From assembly GCA_035222895.1 (NCBI GenBank), contig JAVYIG010000096.1, forward strand, positions 890,508 to 954,507: a DNA stretch of 64,000 nucleotides, written 5' to 3'. Below, piece by piece: positions 57,401 through 64,000 of the stretch. The notes beneath the pieces were generated by a model. That model was not told the DNA's origin. It searched no databases and worked only from the letters and a program-made list of their open reading frames with translations. The stretch comes from Strongylocentrotus droebachiensis. Taxonomy: Eukaryota; Echinodermata; Echinoidea; Camarodonta; Strongylocentrotidae. Every line of letters begins with the position of its first letter. The stretch's first letter is position 1. The position numbers were made by a program, and so were the translations under genes.

Positions 57401-60400
57401 GGATGGTTTCTCTATGTTGAACGTGAAGAGCTCTTCATCTTCAGGGGGTTGGTGAATGAAGGTCTCTGGATCAGGGATCTCTCTCTTGAAGTCAGGACCA
57501 TGCTGAAAGAAACGTAAAAACAAATAATGATACCTCTGAAGGCTCGTTCAGGTACCCCGCCTAAACCGCCGCAAAAAAGGCAACCGCTGTTTTTTTTTTT
57601 TACGTGTAATTGAAAGGCAATTGCGCACAGTAACGACTTGCCCTTTTTCACTGAGCTCCGTTTTAAAACATGCATCTCTTGAAGTCAGGACCATGCTGAA
57701 AGAAACGTAAAATCAAACGATAGTGATCTCTGGAGGCTCGTTCAGAAACAATATGTAAACCGCTGTTTTTTGTTTACGTGCAAACGAATGGCAATTAACT
57801 GTGCAAAACACATCTGCGGTTTTTCACTGAGCACTGTTTTAAAACGTACAGAAATGCGAAGTGTATTACACTTTAATTTTTATGCAGTTTTCTTGCGTCA
57901 TATCTGAACGAGCCGTTAGACATGACTGAACAAAATTCTTGATGTTAATTACTTAAAGTCGATCCTAGTCTTTGTGAAACACTCCCAGGTCCTTATCTAG
58001 ATAAATAATCATACCTCTTCTAACTCTTTGGCTTCTCTTTCTTTCCTCTTCTCTATGTTTCTCCTTCTGATAGAAGCGAGAGCTGTGAAAACAGAAATGA
58101 AAACATTTCATAATCATAGTACAAACATTTAAAGGCACACTGTCCTAATTGTAGCTACTTGCTCCCTCTATATAGAAAACTTCCCCAATCGGTGCCTGTC
58201 GGTCCCCCATGATCCTCTTTTTCTTATGTTAAATGAGAGCTGAGTTAATGAGATAGCCACCTGTCACAGTGACCTCGCTGGCTCGCTGTGTGGTCCAATC
58301 CCTTCTGGCTGAAGTAGTAAAGCCTCCCTTTAAGCAATTATTAAAATAGCAGTTAATGGTTTCTTATTTCATGAATCAATCAGTCTTCCCTCCTTAAAAC
58401 TGGCAAAAAATTAATCTTATTTTAAAATTCTTCATATTCTTCCTCTTCTCTTTATTTCTCCTTCTAATAGCAGCAAGAGCTATGAAGTTAGAAATGAAAA
58501 AAATCACAATCATAGTAAACAGAGATGCCAACCTCTTGACACAAAAAAAACAGACAGAGTATCCTGAAAAATCAGATTTTCACGAAAACTTGACAGTAAA
58601 ATTTCAGAAAAAATGTGAGACTGGTAGGTACGATCAAGTAAAATGTTTGCTCTTTCATTGAAATTTTAAAAGAAAATTGTAAAGGGGTTGCGGGGGTTTA
58701 CTGGTACATGTTTTTATGCGATTTTGTTGTTTTTAAGGGTATAAAAAAAAATTAAAAAAAATCATATTTTAAGAGGTGATATCGTATTATCGTATTCCAC
58801 TCTTATTATCGTACTAAATATGATTTAATCGTACTGGTTGGCATCTCTGAGTAAAAGATTTATATTTGCAGTTCAGGGCCCCAACTTAAAAACAGTTGAT
58901 ATCATTCACAACTTATTAACTATGTACATAAGAGATAGGAGACTGCAAACTTGTGATTGATCAGAGGACTTGCAGTTGATTAGGATCAATCACAACTCTT
59001 CATTAGACAGTGCTCAGGTGTTCTTATTTTATAAATTAATCAGTCTTCCCTCATTAAATTGGCCACAATAAATCTTATATTGCACTCCTTCATAGTTTGG
59101 AGAAAAAAATCTGTATTAAGTGAACTACAGTAGCGTGATAAACATTGCATGATTTAACAGAAATATTGCTAATACTTTGGTTGCTTTCTTTGCCTCTCTG
59201 TTTGGTCACTCATTTGCCTCACATGCAATTCTGCACAAAACAATAGGCACCAATTGATGGAGGGATTGCACAGTGGCTTCACAAAATGAGCATCCATCTT
59301 CTATCTTGATTAACTCCATGACAACCTATTTAACATTGGTATAGATTGATCTTTCTCTGGAAACAGTTTCAAAAACTATAAACGCCTTTGGTATATCTAT
59401 CCACTTATACACTGTAAATACAGCATGGCACAGGAGATGATTTGTGTGGCATATAAAGAGTTGAGTACCAAGGGCCCGTTTCACAAAGCCTTTTTCAATG
59501 ACAAATGACAAATCAATCAGTGACAAATCTGCTGATAACCAATCAGAAGCAAGGATTTCAGTAGCTTATAACAACAACTGTTATTTGTCACTGATGTCAA
59601 GTTTTGTGAAACGCCCCCCAGAACTCGAGTACCATTGAATATTTCTTCTGATATGGCACACTAAACCGCTCCCCCAAAAAAATTGTTTAAAAAAATGTTT
59701 AAATGAATGGAAACTGCGGACAACAACGGTCTTACGCGTAATCACCAAGCTCTGTGTTTAGATACAGAAATGTGAAGCGATAACACTTTAATGTCATCAC
59801 AACAACAACAAATGTGGATTTGGCGTATCTTATCTGAACGCAGCCTATACCTTCTACACTGTCCAAGATCTTCTGTCTCTCCTTGTTAATCCAACGATCT
59901 CTCTCGGCTTTCTCCGCCTCACGACCTCCTTCCCACCTAGCAAACAAACAATAAATGATGAAAATCATCATCAGGGGCCCGTGGCATAAAACTTGATGGT
60001 AACCTTGCCATCAATGGTTATTACCATGGTAACAGGGCTCAACAGCCAATCAAAATCAAGGTTTCCATTGATGGTAGTTATCATTGATGGCAAAATTACC
60101 ATCAATGGTAAGTTTTGTGCAACAGGGCCCAGTACAACAAAATATTTGAAAACCACTGAACACTAAAATAATGACAGGAGATTGAAAGTCAAAACATGTA
60201 TGAAAATCATCATCAGTACAACAAGATATAGAAAACCACTGAACACTAAAATGACAAAAGGAGATTGAAAGTCTATTTTGTTCAATTTTTGTACGCAATT
60301 CACTTAGGACACAAAGAAAAAAACGCCTCCATGATAACAGTCAATGGGCGAAGGCATAAAAACAAGAACCTGCATGTTTATTTCACTAGGAAATTGCTAC

Positions 60401-63400
60401 ACATTGAATTAATCAATCTGTTTTCACCAGTGAAAAAATACACAGGAACGGTGAATTATTTAGCACTAGTAAGCTCTAAAAGAGGTCTAGTAAAAAACAA
60501 TAACATTCTTAAAGTGACTGGGTAACATTGCCTCAGATTCTGAAACTAAATCCTGGATTTAGCTCATGCTGCAATCATAATTATAAAACTTTAGGTCAGT
60601 CAGGAATCCCATGACTTTTACAAGCCGATCGCCTGTCTGATTATCGAGATATCTATGATTGGAAATCGAAACCAATTTTTTTTAATTTTTTTTGTTTAAT
60701 AACACTACAGTCTATTGGGGAACTGAGTATGGGAAAACTGGTCACTCAAAGGTTTTTACTTTTTGAGGCATTCCATGATTATTTTGGAATGTAAATTTTT
60801 AGGGCTTCAATATGACACCATATCACAGACACTGCTAACACGTAGGGCCATGCATCTCAGATTTAATATTGTTAAACGATGCCTTTAAATAATATTGTGA
60901 GTAAATCCCACTTTAAAGAAAACACCAAATCCTAAAACAGATCCCGCAAACAGAAAATTATTTTCCACACTGCTATACTCACCATGCTAGGGTACAGGCT
61001 TTCTCTTTTGGGAATACAGGTCTGTCATCAAGGTAGGTCAAGTTTTTCTAGAACAGCAAAAATAAAAGCAGGAAAAATAAAACAGAAATTAGCGAGAGGA
61101 TGTCACATACTTATGAAAATATGAAGACTTTAAATATCTATAATGTTCGGTATTCAATGTAGACAACTCTCTAGATATATGTCATTCCATAACCCTTGGA
61201 ATTGACCTTAAAGCAAAGGTATGAACTGATGAACTTTCTGCCCTTGCGTACTGTTTATTGCACAGCTCCATCTCATGGTCAACTAACCAAAAGTGCATAA
61301 CCCAATACCTAATTCCCACTTCGCAGACAGAGGAATTGATAGGAGAACCAACAGTACAGTTCGGGAAGCAGAGAGTTACGGAAATATATACTGCTATTTT
61401 GCGGTAATGCTTTTAGTCCAGTTTGGGTTTAAGTGAAGACAAATTAGAGGGGCAAGTATTATTTACAGAAAGGGTTAATGAGAATAACAGAATCAGATAC
61501 ATGTAGCCAAAGAAAGAGAGAGAGAATGATTGAGCATTGAACAGAGGTAGATTGACAAGAGACAGACGGATACAAAACCCAAAAGAGAGATAAACACAGA
61601 ACGACAGATCGATGTAGATCAAGTGACCGGTGAAAGAATACTTGGGAGCGATGAATGATATAACTCTCAAAAGCTCCATAAGTGCTTTAGGGGCCATATA
61701 CTGAAAACAATGTTATCTTTATTGTTAGGAAAAATGATGTTAATTGTCATGAAGTACCTCATAGTGTATGGAAAATGTGGTATGGAGATGGAAAATGTTG
61801 TTGGTATTTAAAGGGCGATGTAACTAGAGTAATCACACTTACCACGTCCCGAATGAGTGTCTTGCGGTAATTCTTGATCTGTTTAATGACTGGGTTGTTC
61901 ATCAGATTCAACACCCCTCTGTAATGAACAAAATGGGTTAAAACCAATCAGCTGGGGTAATAATAATTACAGGACCCACAGGAAGAGCAGTATTGAAACT
62001 GATGTGGATACTTTGGGTAAAAAAGACGCAATCATTATCATTCTTTATTTAGGAACAGTCAAATATCCAGGGCCATTTCATAAAACTATCAATAACAAAT
62101 GCTAAATTTCTGTGACAAATCCTCTCTCAGCCAATCGAATGCCATGGTTTCAGTAGCAGTTAATGAAACTTGTTATTGATAACAAGTTTAATGAAGCAGG
62201 TTACTGGCCCCTTCGTCCGACCCCCCCCCCCCCCCCCCCCTCCACTTTGAATCAACTATCTTAATAATAATAATAATTATAGGCATTTCTATAGCGCCGT
62301 CTATCTAGAAATTCTATTCCGAGGCGCATTAATTATTACCCGGCTTTAGCCTAGCTGCCATTACAGTGCTTCAGCATTTTAAGGAATTGACTCCTGCTTG
62401 GTATGGTACCCATTTACCTCACCTGGGTCAAGTGTGGCAAATGAAGATCAATGCCCTGCCAAGGACATTAGTGCCATATCGGGGATCGAACCACGACCTT
62501 TGAATGTCAAGTCAAGTGCTTAAACTACTCGACTATGACTCTACTTCCAATGTATGTGACTTACCAGAACGGGCATGGCGGCAAAGACCTCCAAGATCTT
62601 TGGGTCATCGATGCGATTATGAGAGAGATCCAGAACACTGAGGTTAGGGCAGTCCTTGAGTTCCATCAGGTCTTCCGCTGTGGTCAACCTGTTGTGGGTG
62701 ATCTGAAGTGTGTTCAGCTTCTTTAGACAAGCTAGGGAGGGGCAAGAGAGAAATGAGAAAGAGATTGATGATTCAAGGTTAAGGTTGAAGATAAAGACCA
62801 GTTCTGGTCATGTGATTGCATTGTGAAAGAAATGTTGTGGAATCGATCAGAGAAGGTTGATCATCTAGCATATAAGTATTGGTGTGTACTGCAAGGTTCT
62901 GGGATCATCAAAACGATAAGAAATTTGGCCCAGTCTTGGTAAAGTTGCAAGCACTGTAGACAGAAAGATGTTTATGGGACTACCCTATATCTATCCAGGC
63001 CAGATAGATATGATAATTTACCAAATATATCAATTAGTAGGCGGTTTCCCGGCAAAATTTGTATCATCACGTATTTAGTCAAAACATATTCTTTCACATG
63101 ATTGATAATAAGAGCTTCCATTTCATATTTTGAGAGGGGGGCGTCTCCAAAACTGGTCTATACCTTTAAACCGTCTTACCAATATTCTCAATCCTGGTGA
63201 TATGGTTATGGCAGACATTCAGTGTGTCCAGGTGGACCATGTTTTGCAGGTTGTCAATCCTGTTGATGATGTTCTGCTGCAGGTACAGGCAGCGCAGCTC
63301 CGTTTGATGGTCAAGGTTCTCAATCTTGCGGAATCCGTTGCACTCGAGGTAGATGGCCTTCAGTCCGGTGTACTTGTCCAGTCCTTCGATGCGAGTGTAA

Positions 63401-64000
63401 CCTACAGAAAAGACAGATCGTTTTTAAATTACAAGCGCTTCCACATCAAAGATCACCTGGACTAAACCACGGAAAGTGGCACAAAAGGAGTCAACTTTGG
63501 TTGTTTTTAACATGTTTTTGTTTTTCTATATTGTTATAGAAAAAAATTGAAAACAAACAAAAAACATGCTTGGAATTTAGAACAAAAGTGGTAGAGCAGA
63601 GGTCTTGTAACCTGCAGGTCCCGGGTTCTAAACCAATTTGATGCACAAGAGTCCATTGGTATGGCATTAATCCTCATTACCAAGTCCTTGGAGAGGACTT
63701 AAAGCCATCAGTCCCTTACATGGTGAGTTGGTCTAGCGGCACGTTCACTTGGTCAGCTCTCTGTCTTTGCCTACAAACTGACTCAGGGACCCCGGTTAGA
63801 AACTGAGTCACGTCTTTCGGATGGTGACGTTAAAGGTCGGTTCCCAGACGTAAATAATCATATCTGATTGATAAGCGTCTGTAAAAAAAACAATTACACA
63901 CACATATACTCGTTTTCTTTAATAGCAGTCAGGTAAAACAAACCAACCAACCAAGTACATACCTTTGTAATGGAGATAGAGGACATCATTGAGTTCAGGT
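51347..64000 (-). CDS. DNAAF1: Dynein axonemal assembly factor 1 (LRRC50), N-terminus beyond right edge
   Basis: Thirteen minus-strand exons, all with GT-AG introns, encode about 539 residues to the TAA at 51349-51347. DNAAF1 is a cytoplasmic factor needed to preassemble outer and inner dynein arms before delivery to motile cilia. From the N-terminal side the sequence shows LNDVLYLHYKG; five to six SDS22-type leucine-rich repeats (LECNGFRKIENL, LRCLYLQQNIINRIDNL, LDTLNVCHNHITRIENI, LNTLQITHNRL, LSVLDLSHNRIDDP); the LRR cap (NPVIKQIKNYRKTL and LTYLDDRPVFP); a charged coiled-coil stretch; a conserved acidic motif DLPDLED; and a low-complexity acidic C-terminal region. These motifs and their order match vertebrate DNAAF1. 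The first residues, normally ahead of LNDxLYLH, lie outside the window. One exon (61843-61918) has an extra G that breaks the frame; every other junction is phase-consistent. Confidence 0.93.
51498..51700. repeat. Tandem duplication of about 98 bases in DNAAF1 intron
   Basis: CAATTAAAAAGAAAAAGAAA, TGTTAACTCATTAAGGCAAA and AACTATGAGGCCTAAA at 51499-51592 recur at 51598-51690 with changes (TGTTAACTCATCAAGGCAAA). Confidence 0.75.
52215..52770. repeat. Direct repeat pair (about 370 bases apart) in DNAAF1 intron
   Basis: CAAAACCACTGCATTT, TACTATGCTTCA, AGCCTAAAGCTAAGTGAAT, TTACCGGTACACATA and TTTTTCCAGTA at 52228-52380 recur in order at 52585-52770. Both copies end in a pyrimidine-rich stretch plus CCAGTA on the plus strand. 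Confidence 0.65.
52817..53105 (-). CDS. DNAAF1: DNAAF1 exon L (acidic C-terminal region)
   Basis: After TTCTCTCAACAG the frame reads EKSFDQLKAEFSDMETRL, then SWQLKEQFSAAPKD and an acidic Ser/Gly/Glu-rich stretch to YLTSEQ, with donor CAAG|GTTTGT. The frame could read on to a stop at 52746, but those bases belong to a dispersed repeat (a TCATATCTGAACGAGCC string also found near 57899), so the donor and a further exon are preferred. Confidence 0.8.
53225..53440 (-). mobile_element. tRNA-derived SINE (Ala-like head)
   Basis: The minus strand begins GGCGCGATAGCTCAGTCGG, then TAGAGCAGTGATCTCGCAAT and GGGTTTGAAACC, a recognisable tRNA head with loop CTCGCAA (CGC). It continues into a conserved SINE body with GCATTAATCCTTATTACCAG and GGTCCTTCGGGGAAG. 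The body also occurs near 63650-63705. It lies in the DNAAF1 intron between exons K and L. Confidence 0.65.
54129..54338 (-). CDS. DNAAF1: DNAAF1 exon K
   Basis: The acceptor CCCTCTCATCAG is followed by KLLIEDITPTKQTVSV, a Ser-rich stretch, RILIEEFEPVKSEVSR and SMIEDITLSEGNAKE, ending GAG|GTAGGT in phase 0. The repeated (L/M)IE(D/E)(I/F) pattern (three times, about 25-30 residues apart) looks like short linear-motif repeats such as LIEDIT and LIEEFE. Confidence 0.85.
54440..54783. repeat. Dispersed 390-base repeat, copy in DNAAF1 intron
   Basis: Same ordered blocks as 41327-41711, with AAAGGGATCTGGTAAC at the left and ACGATCCCTTTAAAGG at the right, so the ends are also inverted copies of each other (AAAGGGATC / GATCCCTTT). 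The 158-codon frame 54587-55063 lies partly on it. Confidence 0.7.
55117..55268. mobile_element. Hairpin MITE (CCCGTTTCAC / TGACAAATGACAAA family)
   Basis: Inverse-orientation copy in the DNAAF1 intron between exons J and K: GACCCGTTTCACTAAATTGG at the left and GCTTTGTGAAACAGG at the right, with the internal strings of 33658-33807 reversed. Confidence 0.7.
55720..55850 (+). repeat. Dispersed repeat (ACCACCTGTCTA family), DNAAF1 intron
   Basis: Shares CAAAACGGTTTCTCATTGAA, ACATGTACTAAAGGAACC and TGACTGTATATTG with the other copies. It lies between exons J and K of DNAAF1. Confidence 0.65.
55921..55983 (-). CDS. DNAAF1: DNAAF1 exon J (DLPDLED motif)
   Basis: It follows TTCTTTTTACAG and reads DLPDLEDIDEDEMMWARKS then EN, ending AAT|GTAAGC in phase 0. 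Vertebrate DNAAF1 carries the same IDDLPDLED block in its C-terminal half, which anchors the gene call outside the LRR region. Confidence 0.9.
56527..56606 (-). CDS. DNAAF1: DNAAF1 exon I
   Basis: The acceptor TTTGGTTTAG leads to ASVSPRTAWSDQPTSSED then IDEGKINID, ending GAT|GTAAGT in phase 0. It is a low-complexity acidic linker immediately before the conserved DLPDLED block. Confidence 0.85.
57385..57502 (-). CDS. DNAAF1: DNAAF1 exon H (acidic linker)
   Basis: It follows TTTCTTTCAG and reads HGPDFKREIPDPETFIHQ, PPEDEELFTFNIEKPSS, QQKA, with donor GCAG|GTAAGA. Phases 0 in and 1 out fit the neighbours. Its first codons and its acceptor are duplicated about 193 bases upstream in the intron (near 57675-57720). 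Confidence 0.85.
57484..57720. repeat. Duplication of the DNAAF1 exon H acceptor region
   Basis: GAAGTCAGGACCATGCTGAA and AGAAACGTAAAA occur at 57488 (exon H start plus its acceptor) and again at 57681, a 193-base offset. The flanking GGCTCGTTCAG and AAACCGC... TTTTTTACGTG text is also copied at 57539 and 57735. Confidence 0.85.
57535..57925. mobile_element. MITE-like repeat (GGCTCGTTCAG ends)
   Basis: GGCTCGTTCAGG at the left and TCATATCTGAACGAGCC at the right (57899-57915) are inverted ends. The middle holds TTTTTCACTGAGC and GTTTTAAAAC. Part of the same element occurs at 52778-52800 and near 59640-59850. It surrounds the duplicated exon H acceptor. Confidence 0.55.
58015..58082 (-). CDS. 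DNAAF1: DNAAF1 exon G (basic coiled coil)
   Basis: It follows TTTTCACAG and reads ALASIRRRNIEKRKERE then AKELEE, ending GAG|GTATGA in phase 0. Alternating Arg/Lys and Glu suggest a continued helix from the preceding exon. A diverged second copy of part of this sequence sits in the upstream intron near 58440-58485. Confidence 0.88.
58130..58333 (+). repeat. Dispersed 205-base repeat, DNAAF1 intron
   Basis: Near-identical to 27061-27266: AAAGGCACACTGTCCTAATT, CTCCCTCTATATAGAAAACT, GGTCCCCCATGATCCTC and GTCCAATCCCTTCTGGCTGA. It lies just upstream of DNAAF1 exon G. Confidence 0.7.
58876..59010. mobile_element. Hairpin MITE (TTGCGATT family), DNAAF1 intron
   Basis: A degraded copy: GGGCCCCAACTTAAAAACAG, ATGTACATAAGAGATAGGAG, GACTTGCAGTTGATTAGGAT and CAATCACAACTCTTCATTAG. 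It matches 35987-36117 in order and orientation. Confidence 0.6.
59470..59620. mobile_element. Hairpin MITE (CCCGTTTCAC / TGACAAATGACAAA family)
   Basis: GGGCCCGTTTCACAAAGCCT and AAGTTTTGTGAAACGCCCCC form the ends. It is nearly identical to 33658-33807 and lies in the DNAAF1 intron between exons F and G. Confidence 0.72.
59851..59936 (-). CDS. DNAAF1: DNAAF1 exon F (charged helical region)
   Basis: The acceptor TTTGCTAG completes Trp and continues WEGGREAEKAERDRWINK, ERQKILDSVE, ending GAAG|GTATAG. This matches the AW-x-GG-x-x-AEK segment of DNAAF1. It is highly charged and probably coiled coil. Confidence 0.92.
59975..60130. mobile_element. Hairpin MITE (GTTGCATAAAAC family), DNAAF1 intron
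   Basis: GGGGCCCGTGGCATAAAACT and AGTTTTGTGCAACAGGGCCC are the ends, with the same centre CAACAGCCAATCAAAATCAA as the copy at 41986-42124. Directly after it a 60-90 base tandem duplication (GAAAATCATCATCAGTACAA type) spans 59958-60275. Confidence 0.7.
60513..60890. repeat. Dispersed 390-base repeat, copy in DNAAF1 intron
   Basis: Shares CTCATGCTGCAATCATAATT, TTACAAGCCGATCGCCTGTC, GTCTATTGGGGAACTGAGTA and CACGTAGGGCCATGCATCTC with the other copies. It lies between DNAAF1 exons E and F. Confidence 0.7.
60983..61047 (-). CDS. DNAAF1: DNAAF1 exon E (LDDRPVFP motif)
   Basis: It follows TGCTGTTCTAG and reads KNLTYLDDRPVFPKEKACTLA, then two bases of a Trp codon, with donor ATG|GTGAGT. LTYLDDRPVFP is the best-conserved signature after the LRR cap in DNAAF1. 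Confidence 0.92.
61843..61918 (-). CDS. DNAAF1: DNAAF1 exon D (LRR cap; apparent +1 frameshift at its start)
   Basis: After TTCATTACAG the exon starts AGGGGTGTTGAAT. The conserved reading VLNLMNNPVIKQIKNYRKTL and then IRDV, ending GTG|GTAAGT, requires the upstream exon to leave one fewer base: AGG GTG TTG (RVL) would fit with three Gs, but four are present (61914-61917). As written, the spliced frame runs RGVESDEQPSH and stops. The family reading at this point is L-R-V-L-N-L, so a one-base insertion (sequencing error, allele or mutation) is the simplest explanation. Confidence 0.85.
62070..62206. mobile_element. Hairpin MITE, variant of the TGACAAAT family
   Basis: GGGCCATTTCATAAAACTAT and GATAACAAGTTTAATGAAGC form diverged ends around GTGACAAATCCTCTCTCAGC. 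It lies in the DNAAF1 intron between exons C and D. Confidence 0.55.
62262..62525 (-). mobile_element. tRNA-derived SINE with ATT tail
   Basis: Read on the minus strand: a tRNA-type box B (GTGGTTCGATCCCCG near 62482-62496), then ATGTCCTTGGCAGGGCATTG, TGCCACACTTGACCCAGG, GCGCCTCGGAATAGAA, GGCGCTATAGAAATGCC and ATTATTATT. This head-body-ATT tail order is a standard SINE layout. It lies in the intron between DNAAF1 exons C and D. Confidence 0.6.
62565..62731 (-). CDS. DNAAF1: DNAAF1 exon C (leucine-rich repeats 4-5)
   Basis: The acceptor CCCTCCCTAG is followed by CLKKLNTLQITHNRLTT, AEDLMELKDCPNLS and VLDLSHNRIDDPKILEVF, ending MPVL|GTAAGT in phase 0. The longer last repeat with DDP-KIL is typical of the final DNAAF1 repeats. 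An 63-codon plus-strand frame over the same bases is a shadow. Confidence 0.93.
62779..63169. mobile_element. TTAA-flanked MITE, copy 4, inside DNAAF1
   Basis: Same element in the orientation of copy 1, flanked by TTAA at 62779-62782 and 63166-63169. It fills nearly all of the intron between DNAAF1 exons B (ends 63180) and C (starts 62731), ending only 10 bases from the exon B donor. Confidence 0.72.
63180..63401 (-). CDS. DNAAF1: DNAAF1 exon B (leucine-rich repeats 1-3)
   Basis: It follows TTTTCTGTAG and begins GYTRIEGLDKYTGLK, then LRR cores IYLECNGFRKIENL, LRCLYLQQNIINRI and LDTLNVCHNHITRI; donor ATTG|GTAAGA. Phase 1 at both ends. The adjacent intron starts with 10 bases and then a TTAA-flanked MITE. 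Confidence 0.93.
63585..63800 (+). mobile_element. tRNA-derived SINE (Thr-like head)
   Basis: GTGGTAGAGCAGAGGTCTTG and TAACCTGCAGGTCCCGGG with box B-like GGGTTCTAAACC form a tRNA-type head (loop CTTGTAA, TGT). The body GGCATTAATCCTCATTACCA and AAGTCCTTGGAGAGGACTT matches the SINE at 53225-53440. It lies in a DNAAF1 intron. Confidence 0.6.
63963..64000 (-). CDS. DNAAF1: DNAAF1 exon A (cut by window edge)
   Basis: The reverse complement reads PELNDVLYLHYK and ends AAAG|GTATGT. It corresponds to the conserved segment before the first leucine-rich repeat. The exon continues past the right edge of the window. Confidence 0.88.

Noticed and set aside
1..64000. CRISPR arrays, bacterial operons, ribosomal RNA genes
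   Set aside because: The window is eukaryotic; no repeat-spacer array with uniform spacing and unique spacers and no rRNA-like sequence was seen.

Overview
This is a eukaryotic, AT-rich, intron-rich and repeat-dense window. The two recognisable genes carry canonical GT-AG introns, and the spaces between exons are packed with short inverted-repeat elements (MITEs), tRNA-derived SINEs, LINE 3' remnants, minisatellites and long simple repeats. The dynein-assembly gene implies an organism with motile cilia. The mix of hairpin MITEs and tRNA-derived SINEs with ATT-type tails looks like an invertebrate deuterostome, most likely an echinoderm such as a sea urchin. That placement is inferred from repeat style, not from a marker gene.

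Layout. Positions 1 to about 34,250 hold no exon I can defend; they are repeats, low-complexity tracts and unassigned intergenic or 5'-intronic DNA. From 34,253 to 42,912 on the plus strand, five exons encode the middle and C-terminal part of a START-domain lipid-transfer protein ending in a Lys/Glu-rich tail; its N-terminal exon(s) were not found. From 64,000 down to 51,347 on the minus strand, thirteen exons encode DNAAF1 (LRRC50), complete at its C-terminus but with its first exon(s) beyond the right edge. The two genes converge, and the 8.4 kb between their stop codons carries a LINE reverse-transcriptase tail, MITEs and duplicated DNAAF1 tail sequence.

The two genes have unrelated jobs: cytoplasmic preassembly of axonemal dynein arms for DNAAF1, lipid binding or transfer for the START protein. 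Nothing in the sequence ties them functionally.

The most unusual observations are: (1) a roughly 1 kb tandem array inside the START gene whose unit repeatedly copies the exon-end and 5' splice-site sequence of the exon just upstream; (2) an apparent one-base insertion in a G run at the start of one DNAAF1 exon, the only one of twelve junctions that breaks frame; (3) local duplications of DNAAF1 exon ends, one preserving the last thirteen codons in frame with a possible acceptor; (4) a tandem array of tRNA-Gln-like units; and (5) a 1.57 kb TAA-flanked inverted-repeat element filled by a purine-rich minisatellite. All calls come from reading the sequence; no database search was run.
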